A DNA stretch of 64,000 bases, taken from the NCBI GenBank assembly GCA_964645005.1, contig CAZXYS010000001.1, positions 124,001-188,000 on the forward strand. The letters run 5' to 3'. This document shows positions 8,276 to 16,302 of this stretch, piece by piece (the stretch's first letter is position 1; every line of letters starts with the position of its first letter). The translations under genes and the position numbers were made by a program. Source of the stretch: CAZXYS01 sp964645005. Lineage in GTDB: Bacteria; Bacteroidota; Ignavibacteria; Kapaibacteriales; UBA2268. The notes under the pieces are model-generated. The model searched no databases. It saw only the letters and a program-made list of their open reading frames with translations, and had not been told where the DNA came from.

Positions 8276-8540
8276 ACTGATATTCACCGAAAGTTACGAC
8301 AGGCGTGCACGCAAATTCCTCAAAAAGTATCCCGAACTTAAAAAGCAGTGTGAAAAATGCCTCGAACTGCTCGAACTCGACCCATACCATCCATCCCTCA
8401 GACTACACAAATTACAGGGCAAAACCGAAGAACTATACTCAGTTTCAATAAACATTGCCTATCGGATCATAGTCTTGTTCATCATAAAGGAAGACACTAT
8501 TGTCCCTGTCGATATCGGCAGCCATGATGAGGTGTATTAG
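8268..8540 (+). CDS. RelE/ParE-superfamily toxin (YafQ/RelE-like)
   Basis: The 90-residue product begins MYKLIFTESYDRRARKFLKKYPEL, followed by LELDPYHPSLRLHKLQGK, YSVSINIAYRIIVLFI and a C-terminal DIGSHDEVY. These fit the RelE/YafQ fold: basic N-terminal helices, a central sheet, and a GxHxxxY/F ending where YafQ and RelE place catalytic residues. Family members cleave mRNA in the ribosomal A site. It overlaps its Phd-type antitoxin gene by 8 bp. The frame is full length, so the module is probably functional. Whether it acts as an RNase (RelE) or a gyrase poison (ParE) cannot be settled from sequence alone; the SHDE-VY tail favours RNase. Confidence 0.87.
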   Translation: MYKLIFTESYDRRARKFLKKYPELKKQCEKCLELLELDPYHPSLRLHKLQGKTEELYSVSINIAYRIIVLFIIKEDTIVPVDIGSHDEVY

Positions 8541-8767
8541 TTTTCAGGTTCCCTAAATTCCAATTTGATAATCAAAATTCAAGAATACCCACCAATGAAT
8601 AAAAAATGATAGTACTGGTTATCCCAAAAAATCTTCAACTTATCTATATCTTTTACGAATAATTCCATATTTTGCAATTATTATTAGCCTATTTAATTGT
8701 TATTTTTTTAATTAAGTATTATGGGGCTTTTATGACATTAATTTTCAAAATTTCTAAGAGACTTTAG

Positions 8768-8998
8768 ATGAAATATTCATACCATTTTGAGATTGATGTT
8801 CTACCTAAACGACCCTATTTGACGCGAGATGTGTTACAATCCATCCTGGATAATCCGTTGCAAACCGAAATTCAGAATGATGGACGTATTAAAGTATGGG
8901 GATATTCGTCTAAATATAATAAGTATATTAGAATCGTTTTACTTAGTGATAGAGAGACTATTCTCACAGCTTTTTTTGACAGAGATTTTCAAACATGA
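8768..8998 (+). CDS. Small DUF4258-like protein, possible toxin
   Basis: This 76-residue protein contains HFEIDVLPKRPYL, ILDNPLQTEIQNDGRIKVWGY, KYIRIVLLSDRETILTAFFDRDF. The pattern of an N-terminal His, a mid-protein QxDGRIxxWG and a C-terminal (N/T)AFFDR resembles compact DUF4258-like proteins, several of which are thought to share the BECR/RelE-like RNase fold. The DUF2283-type gene starts 13 bp downstream. DUF4258-like and DUF2283 genes are often adjacent, so a toxin-antitoxin or regulator pair is plausible but not shown. Length is normal for such proteins. Confidence 0.65.
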   Translation: MKYSYHFEIDVLPKRPYLTRDVLQSILDNPLQTEIQNDGRIKVWGYSSKYNKYIRIVLLSDRETILTAFFDRDFQT

Positions 8999-9011
8999 GA
9001 TTAACTGCATT

Positions 9012-9242
9012 ATGAAACTAAACTACGATAATAATACCGATTCACTCTACATCAATTTCAATGATAAACCCGGTGTAGATTCATTTGAGGTTTCAAAGGA
9101 TTTCATAGTAGATATTGATTCGGACGGACAGGTTGTCGGGCTTGAAATATTGAACATCAAGAATAAGGTTGATCTCGACTCAGTTATATTCGATAGTTTC
9201 CCTGTCAAGGATATCAAATTTGTCGGTCAGGAAAACTCTTAA
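9012..9242 (+). CDS. DUF2283 family protein
   Basis: ATG at 9012 gives 76 residues, MKLNYDNNTDSLYINFNDKPG ... VVGLEILNIKN. The motif YDxxxDxLYI near the start and GxVVGLEILN in the middle are hallmarks of DUF2283. Upstream codons in the same frame overlap the DUF4258-like gene and look non-native. DUF2283 proteins are small, acidic and often sit beside DUF4258 or other toxin-like genes, so an antitoxin or regulatory role is inferred. It is the last gene of the plus-strand toxin-antitoxin block. Confidence 0.82.
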   Translation: MKLNYDNNTDSLYINFNDKPGVDSFEVSKDFIVDIDSDGQVVGLEILNIKNKVDLDSVIFDSFPVKDIKFVGQENS

Positions 9243-9246
9243 ATTA

Positions 9247-9366
9247 CTATTTCCCCTGTTTATGAAATTCCGATTTCGTAAGTGCTCCTTTATAGCAAAG
9301 CTGCACAATCCTCTTTAAATCCTGATAATCAATTACATCCGAGCCAATCAGCGGTTCAAACAACAT
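9247..9366 (-). pseudogene. Mini-ORF sharing a motif with the one at 7837-7938
   Basis: A 39-codon frame from ATG at 9366 to TAG encodes FEPLIGSDVIDYQDLKR and a basic tail ending KSEFHKQGK. The first half matches the mini-ORF at 7837-7938; the tails differ. It converges on the DUF2283 gene with a 4-bp gap. It may be a C-terminal gene fragment or a genuine very small protein; I cannot name the family. The remaining spacer to the M50 gene (9367-9434) shows nothing. Confidence 0.4.
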
Positions 9367-9434
9367 CTCTTAACTTAAAATTTAATATTCTTCTAACCTG
9401 TAGCCCGCAGCCAGTGACCGGCAGCCATCTTATC

Positions 9435-10160
9435 TCACTTTCCCTTATAAATAAAAATAAGCGACTGAACAATCACCAGCGCCGAAAATGCCAGAATCAG
9501 CGCCCCCCACATCCAGTACGGCAAAAAGAGATTCTGCTGGATGACCGACGTGTCGGACAGATATTGATAGCCGCTTACATTAGCGCCCGGCGAGAAGAGA
9601 TAATCGATGCTCAAGTAAACGCTCAGGCAGGCTTGGACGCCCAGAAACCGCAGAGTGAAGCGCTGCAAACCGAAATCAGCCTTTCTGGCAATGAAAAAAA
9701 TAGCTGTACCGAAGATCAGAATGAAGATGAAACCGAAGCCGAACAGCGGGCGAACCCAGATAAGAGCGGAAATGATCAGCAGGATGCCGAGGAAATACAG
9801 CATGAACTTGGTCGATTTAGCTTTGCCTGACGATAGCATGAACGCCGCGCCGGCTATCGACGGACCTATCGGTCCCGCAGCCGCAACTATAGCATTGCCT
9901 ATATTGCCGAGCAGCAGGGTGCCCGAATGGATCGCCAGCCCGGAACCGTTGGCATATATCTCGAGCTTCTTGAAGCTGCCGCCGAGGATCATCGCTGACA
10001 GACCGTGCCCCATCTCGTGGAACCAGGTACCGAGGATAGTGAAGGGATAGAGAATATAGCGCCCAGCCTGGAATTGCCAGAGGATGGCGGTGACTACGGC
10101 AATCACTATCAATGCAATGACTGCTTTTTCGTTCCTTGTTTTGTTCGACTTTTTTGACAT
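9435..10160 (-). CDS. M50-family membrane metallopeptidase
   Basis: This 241-residue polytopic membrane protein has HEMGH at residues 48-52, the zinc-binding HExxH of M50 peptidases, placed right after the first membrane segment. A small-residue-rich stretch, GNIGNAIVAAAGPIGPSIAG, follows, and about five more hydrophobic segments. M50 peptidases cut substrates within the membrane; the HEMGHGL-AMILGG form resembles the M50B group (SpoIVFB-like relatives in many bacteria). There is no PDZ domain and no CBS domain. The substrate is unknown. It is divergent from uvrB, sharing an AT-rich 123-bp spacer. Confidence 0.85.
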   Translation of the reverse strand: MSKKSNKTRNEKAVIALIVIAVVTAILWQFQAGRYILYPFTILGTWFHEMGHGLSAMILGGSFKKLEIYANGSGLAIHSGTLLLGNIGNAIVAAAGPIGPSIAGAAFMLSSGKAKSTKFMLYFLGILLIISALIWVRPLFGFGFIFILIFGTAIFFIARKADFGLQRFTLRFLGVQACLSVYLSIDYLFSPGANVSGYQYLSDTSVIQQNLFLPYWMWGALILAFSALVIVQSLIFIYKGK

Positions 10161-10283
10161 TTATAACAAGTTGAGTTTGTTTTTATCTAAAAATTTACTA
10201 ATATAACTGTTTAGCACAAAATAAATTTTTAAAAAGGTGCATATTATCACATATTTCGAAAATTATAGCAAAGATAGATAGTT

Positions 10284-12341
10284 ATGGGCGAATTTCAATT
10301 AGTATCGAGTTATCAGCCGGCGGGCGACCAGCCGCAGGCAATACAGGAATTGACCGAAGGCGTCCGGCGCGGCGACAATCACCAGGTGCTGCTCGGCGTC
10401 ACCGGCTCGGGCAAGACCTTTACCATGTCCAACGTTATACAGAACGTCCGGAAGCCCACGCTCATCATTTCGCCGAATAAAACGCTTGCGGCGCAGCTTT
10501 ACAGCGAGTTCAAGAGCTTCTTCCCGAATAACGCGGTGGAATACTTCATTTCATATTATGACTATTACCAGCCGGAAGCCTACGTCCCAACAACAGATAC
10601 CTACATCGAGAAGGATTTCTCTATCAACGACGAGATCGACCGCCTGCGCCTGAAAGCCACCAGCGCGCTGGTCGAGGGCAGGAGCGATGTCATCGTGGTT
10701 GCTTCGGTCAGTTGTATATACAGCATTGGCAGGAAGCAGGATTTCCTCGAGCATATCTTCCATTTGCGGCGCGGGATGCAAATTTCGAGGAAGCAGATCA
10801 TCCTTCGCCTGCTCGATCTCTACTACGAGCGTAATGACTTCGAATTCCGGCGGGGCACATTCCGCGTTCGCGGCGATGTTATTGATGTCATTCCCGCTTA
10901 CGAAACTCAGGAAGCCGTCCGCATCGAGCTTTTTGGCGATGAGATTGACCGTCTCAGCACGATCAATGTCATCGACGGAAAAGTCCTTTCCTCGATGGAT
11001 TACGTCACGCTCTATCCGGCGAAGCTCTTCGTCACATCCGATTCACAGCTTCAAAAAGCCATGAACCGCATCCGCGAGGAACTCTACGACCGCCTGAAAG
11101 AACTTCGCGAACAGGACAAACTTCTCGAAGCGCAGCGCCTCGAGCAGCGAACGCTTTTCGATCTCGAAATGATGAAAGAAGTAGGCTATTGCTCGGGCAT
11201 CGAAAATTATTCCATGCACATCACCGGAAGAGACTTCGGCGATAAACCCGAGGGGCTCTTCAATTTCTTCCCTGAGGATTTCCTGCTGATACTCGACGAG
11301 AGCCACATAACTATCCCGCAGCTACGCGCCATGTATAACGGCGACCGCTCACGCAAAATGACGCTCGTCGAGCACGGTTTCCGGCTGCCATCAGCGCTGG
11401 AAAACCGTCCGCTGAAATTCAGCGAATTCGAGGAAAATATCAACCAGGCAATCTATGTCAGCGCCACGCCCGGTCCCTACGAACTTGAGAAATCCGAGGG
11501 CGTCGTTGTCGAACAGGTCATCCGCCCGACGGGACTGCTCGACCCCGAGATCGACGTCCGCCCGGTAACAAATCAGATCGACGACCTGCTGGAAGAGATA
11601 AAGCAGCGCAACAGCAAGGGACAGAGGGTGCTCGTCACCACTCTTACCAAGCGCATGGCGGAAGACCTGTCCGAATACATCGAAAATTTGAATATCAAGG
11701 TGGCTTATGTCCACTCGGATATCGATTCATTGCAGCGCGTAGAGATAATCAGAAGCCTGCGCACTGGTGATTTCGACGTGCTCGTAGGTGTCAACCTGCT
11801 GCGCGAAGGACTCGACCTGCCGGAAGTATCTCTGGTAGCTGTCCTCGACGCAGACAAGGAAGGCTTCCTGCGCAGCGAACGCTCGCTCTTGCAGGTCGCC
11901 GGACGCACCGCAAGAAATGTGGACGGCAGGGTGATCTTCTATGCGGACAGTATCACCCGCTCGATGCAGCAGGTTATCGACGAGACTAACCGCCGCCGCT
12001 CGATGCAGATTGAATATAACAAGAAGCATGGCATAAATCCGAAGACAGTTTACAAATCCCTGGAAGAGATTTTGAATTCCACATCCATCGCGGACATCCA
12101 CTCGCAGAAACTCAAGCGCATCGAACAGCAGGAACAGGACAAGCTGAAAAAAGTCGCCGAACCTCTCGCAAAATACATGACAAGCGACCAGCGCCGCGAA
12201 CTGATCGATCAGATGTACGACGAGATGCGCCGTGCCGCAAAGGACCTCGACTTCGAGCGCGCAGCCGAACTACGCGACGAAATAAAACGCCTCGAAACTG
12301 CAGAAGAAGAAAGCGGCAGGAAGATGAAGAAACAGGGGTAG
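10284..12341 (+). CDS. uvrB: Excinuclease ABC subunit UvrB
   Basis: The 685-residue protein has the full UvrB plan. Walker A GVTGSGKT lies at 38-45. The beta-hairpin YYDYYQPEAYVPTTDTYIEK locks onto damaged DNA. ILDESH is the DEAD-like box, SATPGPYE is motif III, and LREGLDLPEVSLV plus QVAGRTARN are motifs V/VI. A UVR motif (FERAAELRDEIKRLE) near residues 650-668 binds UvrC. It receives damaged DNA from UvrA and recruits UvrC in nucleotide excision repair. Length is normal. No other uvr gene is nearby. The start fits the conserved MGEFQLVSSYQPAGDQPQAI. Confidence 0.98.
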   Translation: MGEFQLVSSYQPAGDQPQAIQELTEGVRRGDNHQVLLGVTGSGKTFTMSNVIQNVRKPTLIISPNKTLAAQLYSEFKSFFPNNAVEYFISYYDYYQPEAYVPTTDTYIEKDFSINDEIDRLRLKATSALVEGRSDVIVVASVSCIYSIGRKQDFLEHIFHLRRGMQISRKQIILRLLDLYYERNDFEFRRGTFRVRGDVIDVIPAYETQEAVRIELFGDEIDRLSTINVIDGKVLSSMDYVTLYPAKLFVTSDSQLQKAMNRIREELYDRLKELREQDKLLEAQRLEQRTLFDLEMMKEVGYCSGIENYSMHITGRDFGDKPEGLFNFFPEDFLLILDESHITIPQLRAMYNGDRSRKMTLVEHGFRLPSALENRPLKFSEFEENINQAIYVSATPGPYELEKSEGVVVEQVIRPTGLLDPEIDVRPVTNQIDDLLEEIKQRNSKGQRVLVTTLTKRMAEDLSEYIENLNIKVAYVHSDIDSLQRVEIIRSLRTGDFDVLVGVNLLREGLDLPEVSLVAVLDADKEGFLRSERSLLQVAGRTARNVDGRVIFYADSITRSMQQVIDETNRRRSMQIEYNKKHGINPKTVYKSLEEILNSTSIADIHSQKLKRIEQQEQDKLKKVAEPLAKYMTSDQRRELIDQMYDEMRRAAKDLDFERAAELRDEIKRLETAEEESGRKMKKQG

Positions 12342-12342
12342 A

Positions 12343-12402
12343 CGCTATCTTAGATTTATCAGTATATAAAGCCGTTATCTTAGATCTAGCAATATATAAA
12401 AG
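12343..12402 (+). repeat. Two-unit 30-bp tandem repeat
   Basis: Two imperfect copies of a unit containing TATCTTAGAT and TATATAAA start 30 bp apart (TATCTTAGAT at 12346 and 12376), directly after the uvrB stop. No hairpin or ORF is evident. Confidence 0.55.
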
Positions 12403-12500
12403 AGAATTCTTTAAATAAATTAATATTCTTTTTGATATGGGCTAACGGTTAACGGCGAACGGCTAAAGGGGTACGTTCCCCTTTTCTCCTCATTACCCTC

Positions 12501-12524
12501 ATTCCAACGCTCTAGCGTTGGAAT
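12501..12524. repeat. Perfect intergenic hairpin, 10-bp stem
   Basis: ATTCCAACGC at 12501-12510 pairs perfectly with GCGTTGGAAT at 12515-12524 around the loop TCTA. No T-run follows on either side, so it is not an obvious terminator. It belongs to the class of variable-stem hairpins seen in several spacers of this window. Confidence 0.65.
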
Positions 12525-12588
12525 GCCATACCTGACGCTCAAGAGTCATTAATTCCTCATTACTAAATTCCGAATACACCTGTTCCTT

Positions 12589-12689
12589 ATTACTAAATTC
12601 CGATTTAGTAATGTCTTTTTCAGGCAAAGTTGTACTTTGCAGCGATAGCGCGAATTCATGGCGAAGTGCAGCTTCGCGGGAAACTGTGC
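12589..12689 (+). repeat. 101-bp dispersed repeat, copy A
   Basis: It aligns without gaps to 15450-15550, with about 10 differences in 101 positions. The module holds consecutive hairpins: ATTACTAAAT/ATTTAGTAAT, GCAAAGT/ACTTTGC and GCGAAG/CTTCGC. No ORF is shared. The first hairpin is followed by GTCTTTTT and could serve as a weak terminator. Confidence 0.75.
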
Positions 12690-12901
12690 CTCAGGTTGTT
12701 AATGAGTCTGAGCCGCAGATTCCGCTGACTATTCTGATTCCCCTGATTTCCTGTCTCAGAACTGGATCGGCAATCTTTTCGGCAGTTATAATAACTACCG
12801 GGACAAGAAAGATCAATAAATTGGATTGAATGATTAAATATAACCATTTAAATAAAAAAATCCCAAAAAAAATTAAAAAAAATTTGCTTTACCTATTGCA
12901 T

Positions 12902-12913
12902 CCCCCCCCCCCC
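12902..12913 (+). repeat. Homopolymer of 12 C
   Basis: An uninterrupted run of twelve C stands in AT-rich DNA, 125 bp before the ATG of the Cys-rich cargo gene at 13039. Long G/C homopolymers are prone to slippage and sometimes set promoter spacing in phase-variable surface genes. A sequencing or assembly artefact in run length is also possible. Confidence 0.6.
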
Positions 12914-13038
12914 TTGTTTTTTATATTTGTAAAAAGCACTAATTATTAAATAATAAATTTAGTTGCTAAATATTTTCGAATTTATTAATAAAATGCAATT
13001 AAAACATACAATTCTTATCACTAATAACGGAGGATAAA

Positions 13039-13932
13039 ATGAAGAAAATCATGTTACTATTGATTTTAGCATTTTTCGTAACTGCTAATTTACATGCTCA
13101 GGAAGAGCCGCCTTGTGACGATCCCGATTGTTTAACAGATTGGACAAAAGACACCAAAACAGTACAATTACCGGCAGCGGGAGATTGTCCTAACTGCTAT
13201 GTTACCTACGATTATTTTTATAGGGAGTGCCCGAGTGGAGTACAACTTTCTTTTGCTGGAGTAACTGGGACATCAGGAGCTTGTGAAGATTGTCTATACT
13301 TCATAAAACTGTTTGCCTTTGAGCACATGATAAAATATGCACCACCGGTTTATGGTCCACTATTTGATGATTGGCAGGAAGATGAGCAAAGACATTGCAT
13401 GAGTAATATAACTGCAGGAGTAGTTAGCTGCTATACCTGGGTTAATAAAAGCGGAGCTACTAATCCCAGTTGGGTCAGTGAGTATTGTGAAACTTGGGAA
13501 TGTTGTTGGTATGAGGTCACAGTTTGTATAAATGAAAATGGTGAAATGGAATCACCATATTATGATAATCAGCCTCAACAAGTAAATTGCTCAGAAGGTT
13601 GTTACAATTCCTGTAATTATTTTGACGAGAAGAGAAGTGAAGATCAGAAAATTGATAATATGGTTAAAACAGATAAAAATGTTAAAATTATACCTAATCC
13701 ATCTGACGGAAATTTATCTATTAAATTTAACGAAAAAAGTCGAGGAGAATACAAAATCATATTGTATGATCTAAATGGAAAAGTTATCCTATCAAGAAAG
13801 ATAACAAATAACTCAAAAGAACAATCCTCAGAAACAATATCATTACAAGGACATAATACAGGCGTTTATTTTTATAAAATTTATCATAAAGACAAAGTAA
13901 TAAAAAATGGAACAATTAGGTTGGTGAAATAA
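13039..13932 (+). CDS. Cys-rich secreted protein with T9SS type A sorting domain (paralogue of 3561-4562)
   Basis: This 297-residue protein has a signal peptide ending LHAQ (residue 21). A Cys-rich body of ~190 residues follows (PPCDDPDCLTDWTK, GDCPNCYVTYDYFYRECP, CEDCLYF, WECCWYEVTVC, NCSEGCYNSCNYF). The T9SS sorting domain (~212-297) has IIPNPSDGNLSIKF and NTGVYFYKIYHKDK. Cysteine placement and the CC(W/I)Y core match the 333-residue protein at 3561-4562. GGAGG lies about 5 bases before the ATG, and an intrinsic terminator follows at 13958-13998. No known enzyme motif is seen; the many cysteines suggest a disulfide-stabilised extracellular protein, possibly binding a ligand or host surface. 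The gene is AT-rich, like the other small cargos. Confidence 0.85.
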   Translation: MKKIMLLLILAFFVTANLHAQEEPPCDDPDCLTDWTKDTKTVQLPAAGDCPNCYVTYDYFYRECPSGVQLSFAGVTGTSGACEDCLYFIKLFAFEHMIKYAPPVYGPLFDDWQEDEQRHCMSNITAGVVSCYTWVNKSGATNPSWVSEYCETWECCWYEVTVCINENGEMESPYYDNQPQQVNCSEGCYNSCNYFDEKRSEDQKIDNMVKTDKNVKIIPNPSDGNLSIKFNEKSRGEYKIILYDLNGKVILSRKITNNSKEQSSETISLQGHNTGVYFYKIYHKDKVIKNGTIRLVK

Positions 13933-13957
13933 TATTTCACTAATGAAATTTGTAAAT

Positions 13958-13998
13958 AGACAGGGATATTTGTTTTTTCAAAATCCCTGTCTTATTTT
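13958..13998 (+). terminator. Intrinsic terminator after the 13039-13932 gene
   Basis: AGACAGGGAT (13958-13967) pairs with ATCCCTGTCT (13983-13992), a perfect 10-bp stem followed by a T-rich tail, 25 bp after the stop codon. Confidence 0.8.
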
Positions 13999-14034
13999 AT
14001 TTATTATGTGAAACAATTTAAAATTAATATTCTT

Positions 14035-15438
14035 ATGAAAATTAATTTATTTTTAATAAGTAGTATAATTTTATTAATTTTTTCCGTCAATAAAGCAATG
14101 TGTCAGGAAGATTGGCAGGATCCGGGCAATGGATGGATTACTATCGATTCAATAACAAATCCAAATATAGGACCCGAACCGGATTATTTTGATATAAGCT
14201 GCCATGATTCTATGAATTGTGCAGCAATGGCTGGAGATACTCGATTTGTACCTGGACAAAGATTATCAATAATCAGGAAAACAACTGATGGGGGCAATAA
14301 TTGGACAACTATAAAATATGACGATTATCCGCCATTAATACCAAACAGAAAATTTATAAGTTATCCTTACGATGATTGTATAATAGTAGTTTGCGATTCC
14401 GGTTTGGTTTTAAGAACAAGTGACGCAGGTGATTCCTGGGAACAGCACTGGCTTGATGTCCCAAATGAACATTATCAGGCAACAATATTCCAAATGAAAG
14501 GTGATTTCGGTGTAATATACTACGCCGGCGAAGGTTTATACCGCACAACGGATGGCGGCGAACATTGGGAAAAATGGAATATTATTACTGATCCACAAAT
14601 TCAACTCGTTACTGGATTTAATATTATAAACGATAAATCCCTTTATATTCATGGGTATGATTTTACTAAAGCGGATTCACTATATCATTATTTTTATTCA
14701 TCTAACAGAGGTAAAATCTGGCAACATCATATGACAAGAGAAAGAGGAAATGTCGTCGGCAGCGGCGCTTATTATATTAATAAAAAAATAGGTTGGTCAA
14801 GTCGAGATCTGTTTGTTGAAAACGATACAACCGGAGATTCTATGGAGGTACAGACAATAAGGAAAACTACCGATGGAGGGAAAAACTGGAATATACAATA
14901 TATCGATACAAACAAATTTGCGTATCTTGTCACTATAGGCAAATTACAGTTTATAGATTCTCTTAATGGAATAGGCACATCAATGAAATTCGTTTACCAT
15001 ACCACTGACGGCGGAAAAAATTGGAATAAGATTAAACCTTTTGAAAATTCTAAAAAAATTCATTTTATTTACAATGAAGGTTTTTTCAATGCTGAGCATC
15101 CTGTATATACTTATGGCCCAAAAATTATTAAATATGTTGGCACAACCGATATAAATACTAAAAAAGAAAAGCAAAATCTAAATATTAAAGTTATACCAAA
15201 CCCAATTAGATCTGATAAAGCATCAATCAAATTTAACATACCTTACTCTTCAAAGACTGCAATTAAAATTATGGACATTTACGGCAGAGAGGTCTTAAAC
15301 CTTGCACAAAATAAATATTTCTCTGCTGGTATAAATAGAATAGAGTTTGATCCATCGAAACTAAACAGCGGCATATATTTTGTCGTATTGAAAACACCGA
15401 AACATAGAGAAATCATTAAGTTTATAAATTATAATTAG
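14035..15438 (+). CDS. BNR/Asp-box beta-propeller protein with T9SS sorting domain
   Basis: A GTG at 14008 is in frame, but ATG at 14035 starts a clean signal peptide (MKINLFLISSIILLIFSVNK, cut near CQ), so I place the start there (467 residues). The body contains several Asp-box repeats: TTDGGNNW, TSDAGDSW, TTDGGEHW, TTDGGKNW twice. These are the turns of a sialidase- or Ycf48-like propeller, here without visible catalytic residues. The last ~85 residues are a T9SS type A sorting domain (VIPNPIRSDKASIKF ... NSGIYFVVLKT). It is secreted and surface-attached; the propeller probably binds protein or glycan. It follows the Cys-rich cargo gene but is separated from it by a terminator. Confidence 0.87.
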   Translation: MKINLFLISSIILLIFSVNKAMCQEDWQDPGNGWITIDSITNPNIGPEPDYFDISCHDSMNCAAMAGDTRFVPGQRLSIIRKTTDGGNNWTTIKYDDYPPLIPNRKFISYPYDDCIIVVCDSGLVLRTSDAGDSWEQHWLDVPNEHYQATIFQMKGDFGVIYYAGEGLYRTTDGGEHWEKWNIITDPQIQLVTGFNIINDKSLYIHGYDFTKADSLYHYFYSSNRGKIWQHHMTRERGNVVGSGAYYINKKIGWSSRDLFVENDTTGDSMEVQTIRKTTDGGKNWNIQYIDTNKFAYLVTIGKLQFIDSLNGIGTSMKFVYHTTDGGKNWNKIKPFENSKKIHFIYNEGFFNAEHPVYTYGPKIIKYVGTTDINTKKEKQNLNIKVIPNPIRSDKASIKFNIPYSSKTAIKIMDIYGREVLNLAQNKYFSAGINRIEFDPSKLNSGIYFVVLKTPKHREIIKFINYN

Positions 15439-15449
15439 ATTATTATCTC

Positions 15450-15550
15450 ATTACTAAATTCCGATTTAGTAATGTCTTTTTCAGGCAAAGTTGGACTTTG
15501 CAGATTCAGCGCGAGATCATGACGAAGTACAGCTTCACGGGAAACTGTGC
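15450..15550 (+). repeat. 101-bp dispersed repeat, copy B
   Basis: It begins 11 bp after the stop of the BNR gene and is colinear with copy A at 12589-12689. Its first hairpin (ATTACTAAAT, TCCG loop, ATTTAGTAAT) followed by GTCTTTTT may terminate that gene. An extra hairpin, TTCCCAAAT/ATTTGGGAA, follows at 15551-15572. Confidence 0.75.
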
Positions 15551-15681
15551 TTCCCAAATCGGAATTTGGGAAGCAGAGAGCGTTAGTGCGGTATTTGGGA
15601 AGCAGGAGCTTGGAGTGGACAGCCAGATGCGCCGCATCTTCCCCTTACTAAGGGCGATTTCCGGGACATGATATTTTGGTT

Positions 15682-16302
15682 TTACACTCTGCGCCACAGG
15701 AACCAGCCGCCTGCAACAGCTAATAATCCTCCCAGGATTATTGCAGCCCATTCTGTCATTGTTGGAATAGGTGTATTTGATATTTGAAAATTATCTATAG
15801 ACCAATGGTCAAAATTTGACCCGCTATGTGATAATTGACGAATACGTACTTGAACCGGGACCCCACTTCCTACAATGTTTTCCGTAACCTTATGAAAAGA
15901 AGTAAATGAAGGGTCATCAGCTAAATAAGTATTAACAATATTCCACGTTGAACCATCAGTAGAGTATTCTAATACAATATTTTCACCATTTGTTTGATCT
16001 GCATCTTCACACGGATAACTTCCTGATCCAATTTTAAGATAAAAACTAACAACAACCTCATTGAAAACAAAGGAAGTAGTGGCTGCAGATCTCGTGCCGC
16101 TGCCGCTGAAATATAACGCATCATTCGTGACAGAGCCGCAATTCGTACTGATACTGCCGCCGCTTACAGAAGACCAGATATTCGTATCGTATGCTCCGTC
16201 AAAGTCATCGAAAAATGTTCCGGTTTTTGCTGCCGTTAAGCTGCTGAATGTAAAAACGATAACTATGAGGAAAGTAAGATTAAATTGTAGAAAATATTTC
16301 AC
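15682..16302 (-). CDS. Exported protein with IPTL-CTERM-type sorting signal
   Basis: This 206-residue protein has a signal peptide (cut near residue 25, LTAAKTG). A beta-sandwich-like body follows (FFDDFDGAYDTNIWSSVSGG, YSTDGSTWNIV, FDHWSIDNFQI) that resembles Reelin/laminin-G-type modules. The tail is IPTMTEWAAIILGGLL, a hydrophobic helix and WRR. That ending closely fits the IPTL-CTERM signal (IPTLSEWG, membrane segment, RR) read by exosortase-like transpeptidases. It differs from all other exported proteins here, which use T9SS tails. AGGTG lies before the ATG. No exosortase gene is in the window. Confidence 0.8.
   Translation of the reverse strand: MKYFLQFNLTFLIVIVFTFSSLTAAKTGTFFDDFDGAYDTNIWSSVSGGSISTNCGSVTNDALYFSGSGTRSAATTSFVFNEVVVSFYLKIGSGSYPCEDADQTNGENIVLEYSTDGSTWNIVNTYLADDPSFTSFHKVTENIVGSGVPVQVRIRQLSHSGSNFDHWSIDNFQISNTPIPTMTEWAAIILGGLLAVAGGWFLWRRV

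Larger units (their letters stand above)
12342..13038. other. 697-bp repeat-rich spacer
   Basis: There is no convincing gene here. In order it holds a two-unit 30-bp tandem repeat (12343-12402), a perfect 10-bp-stem hairpin (12501-12524), a 101-bp dispersed repeat (12589-12689), an unrecognised stretch to about 12830, an A-rich tract, a 12-C homopolymer (12902-12913) and the presumed promoter of the 13039 cargo gene. GGAGG precedes that gene's ATG. Confidence 0.7.

Noticed and set aside
12611..12829. 72-codon plus-strand frame in the post-uvrB spacer
   Set aside because: Runs through a dispersed repeat and resembles no protein; no Shine-Dalgarno sequence.
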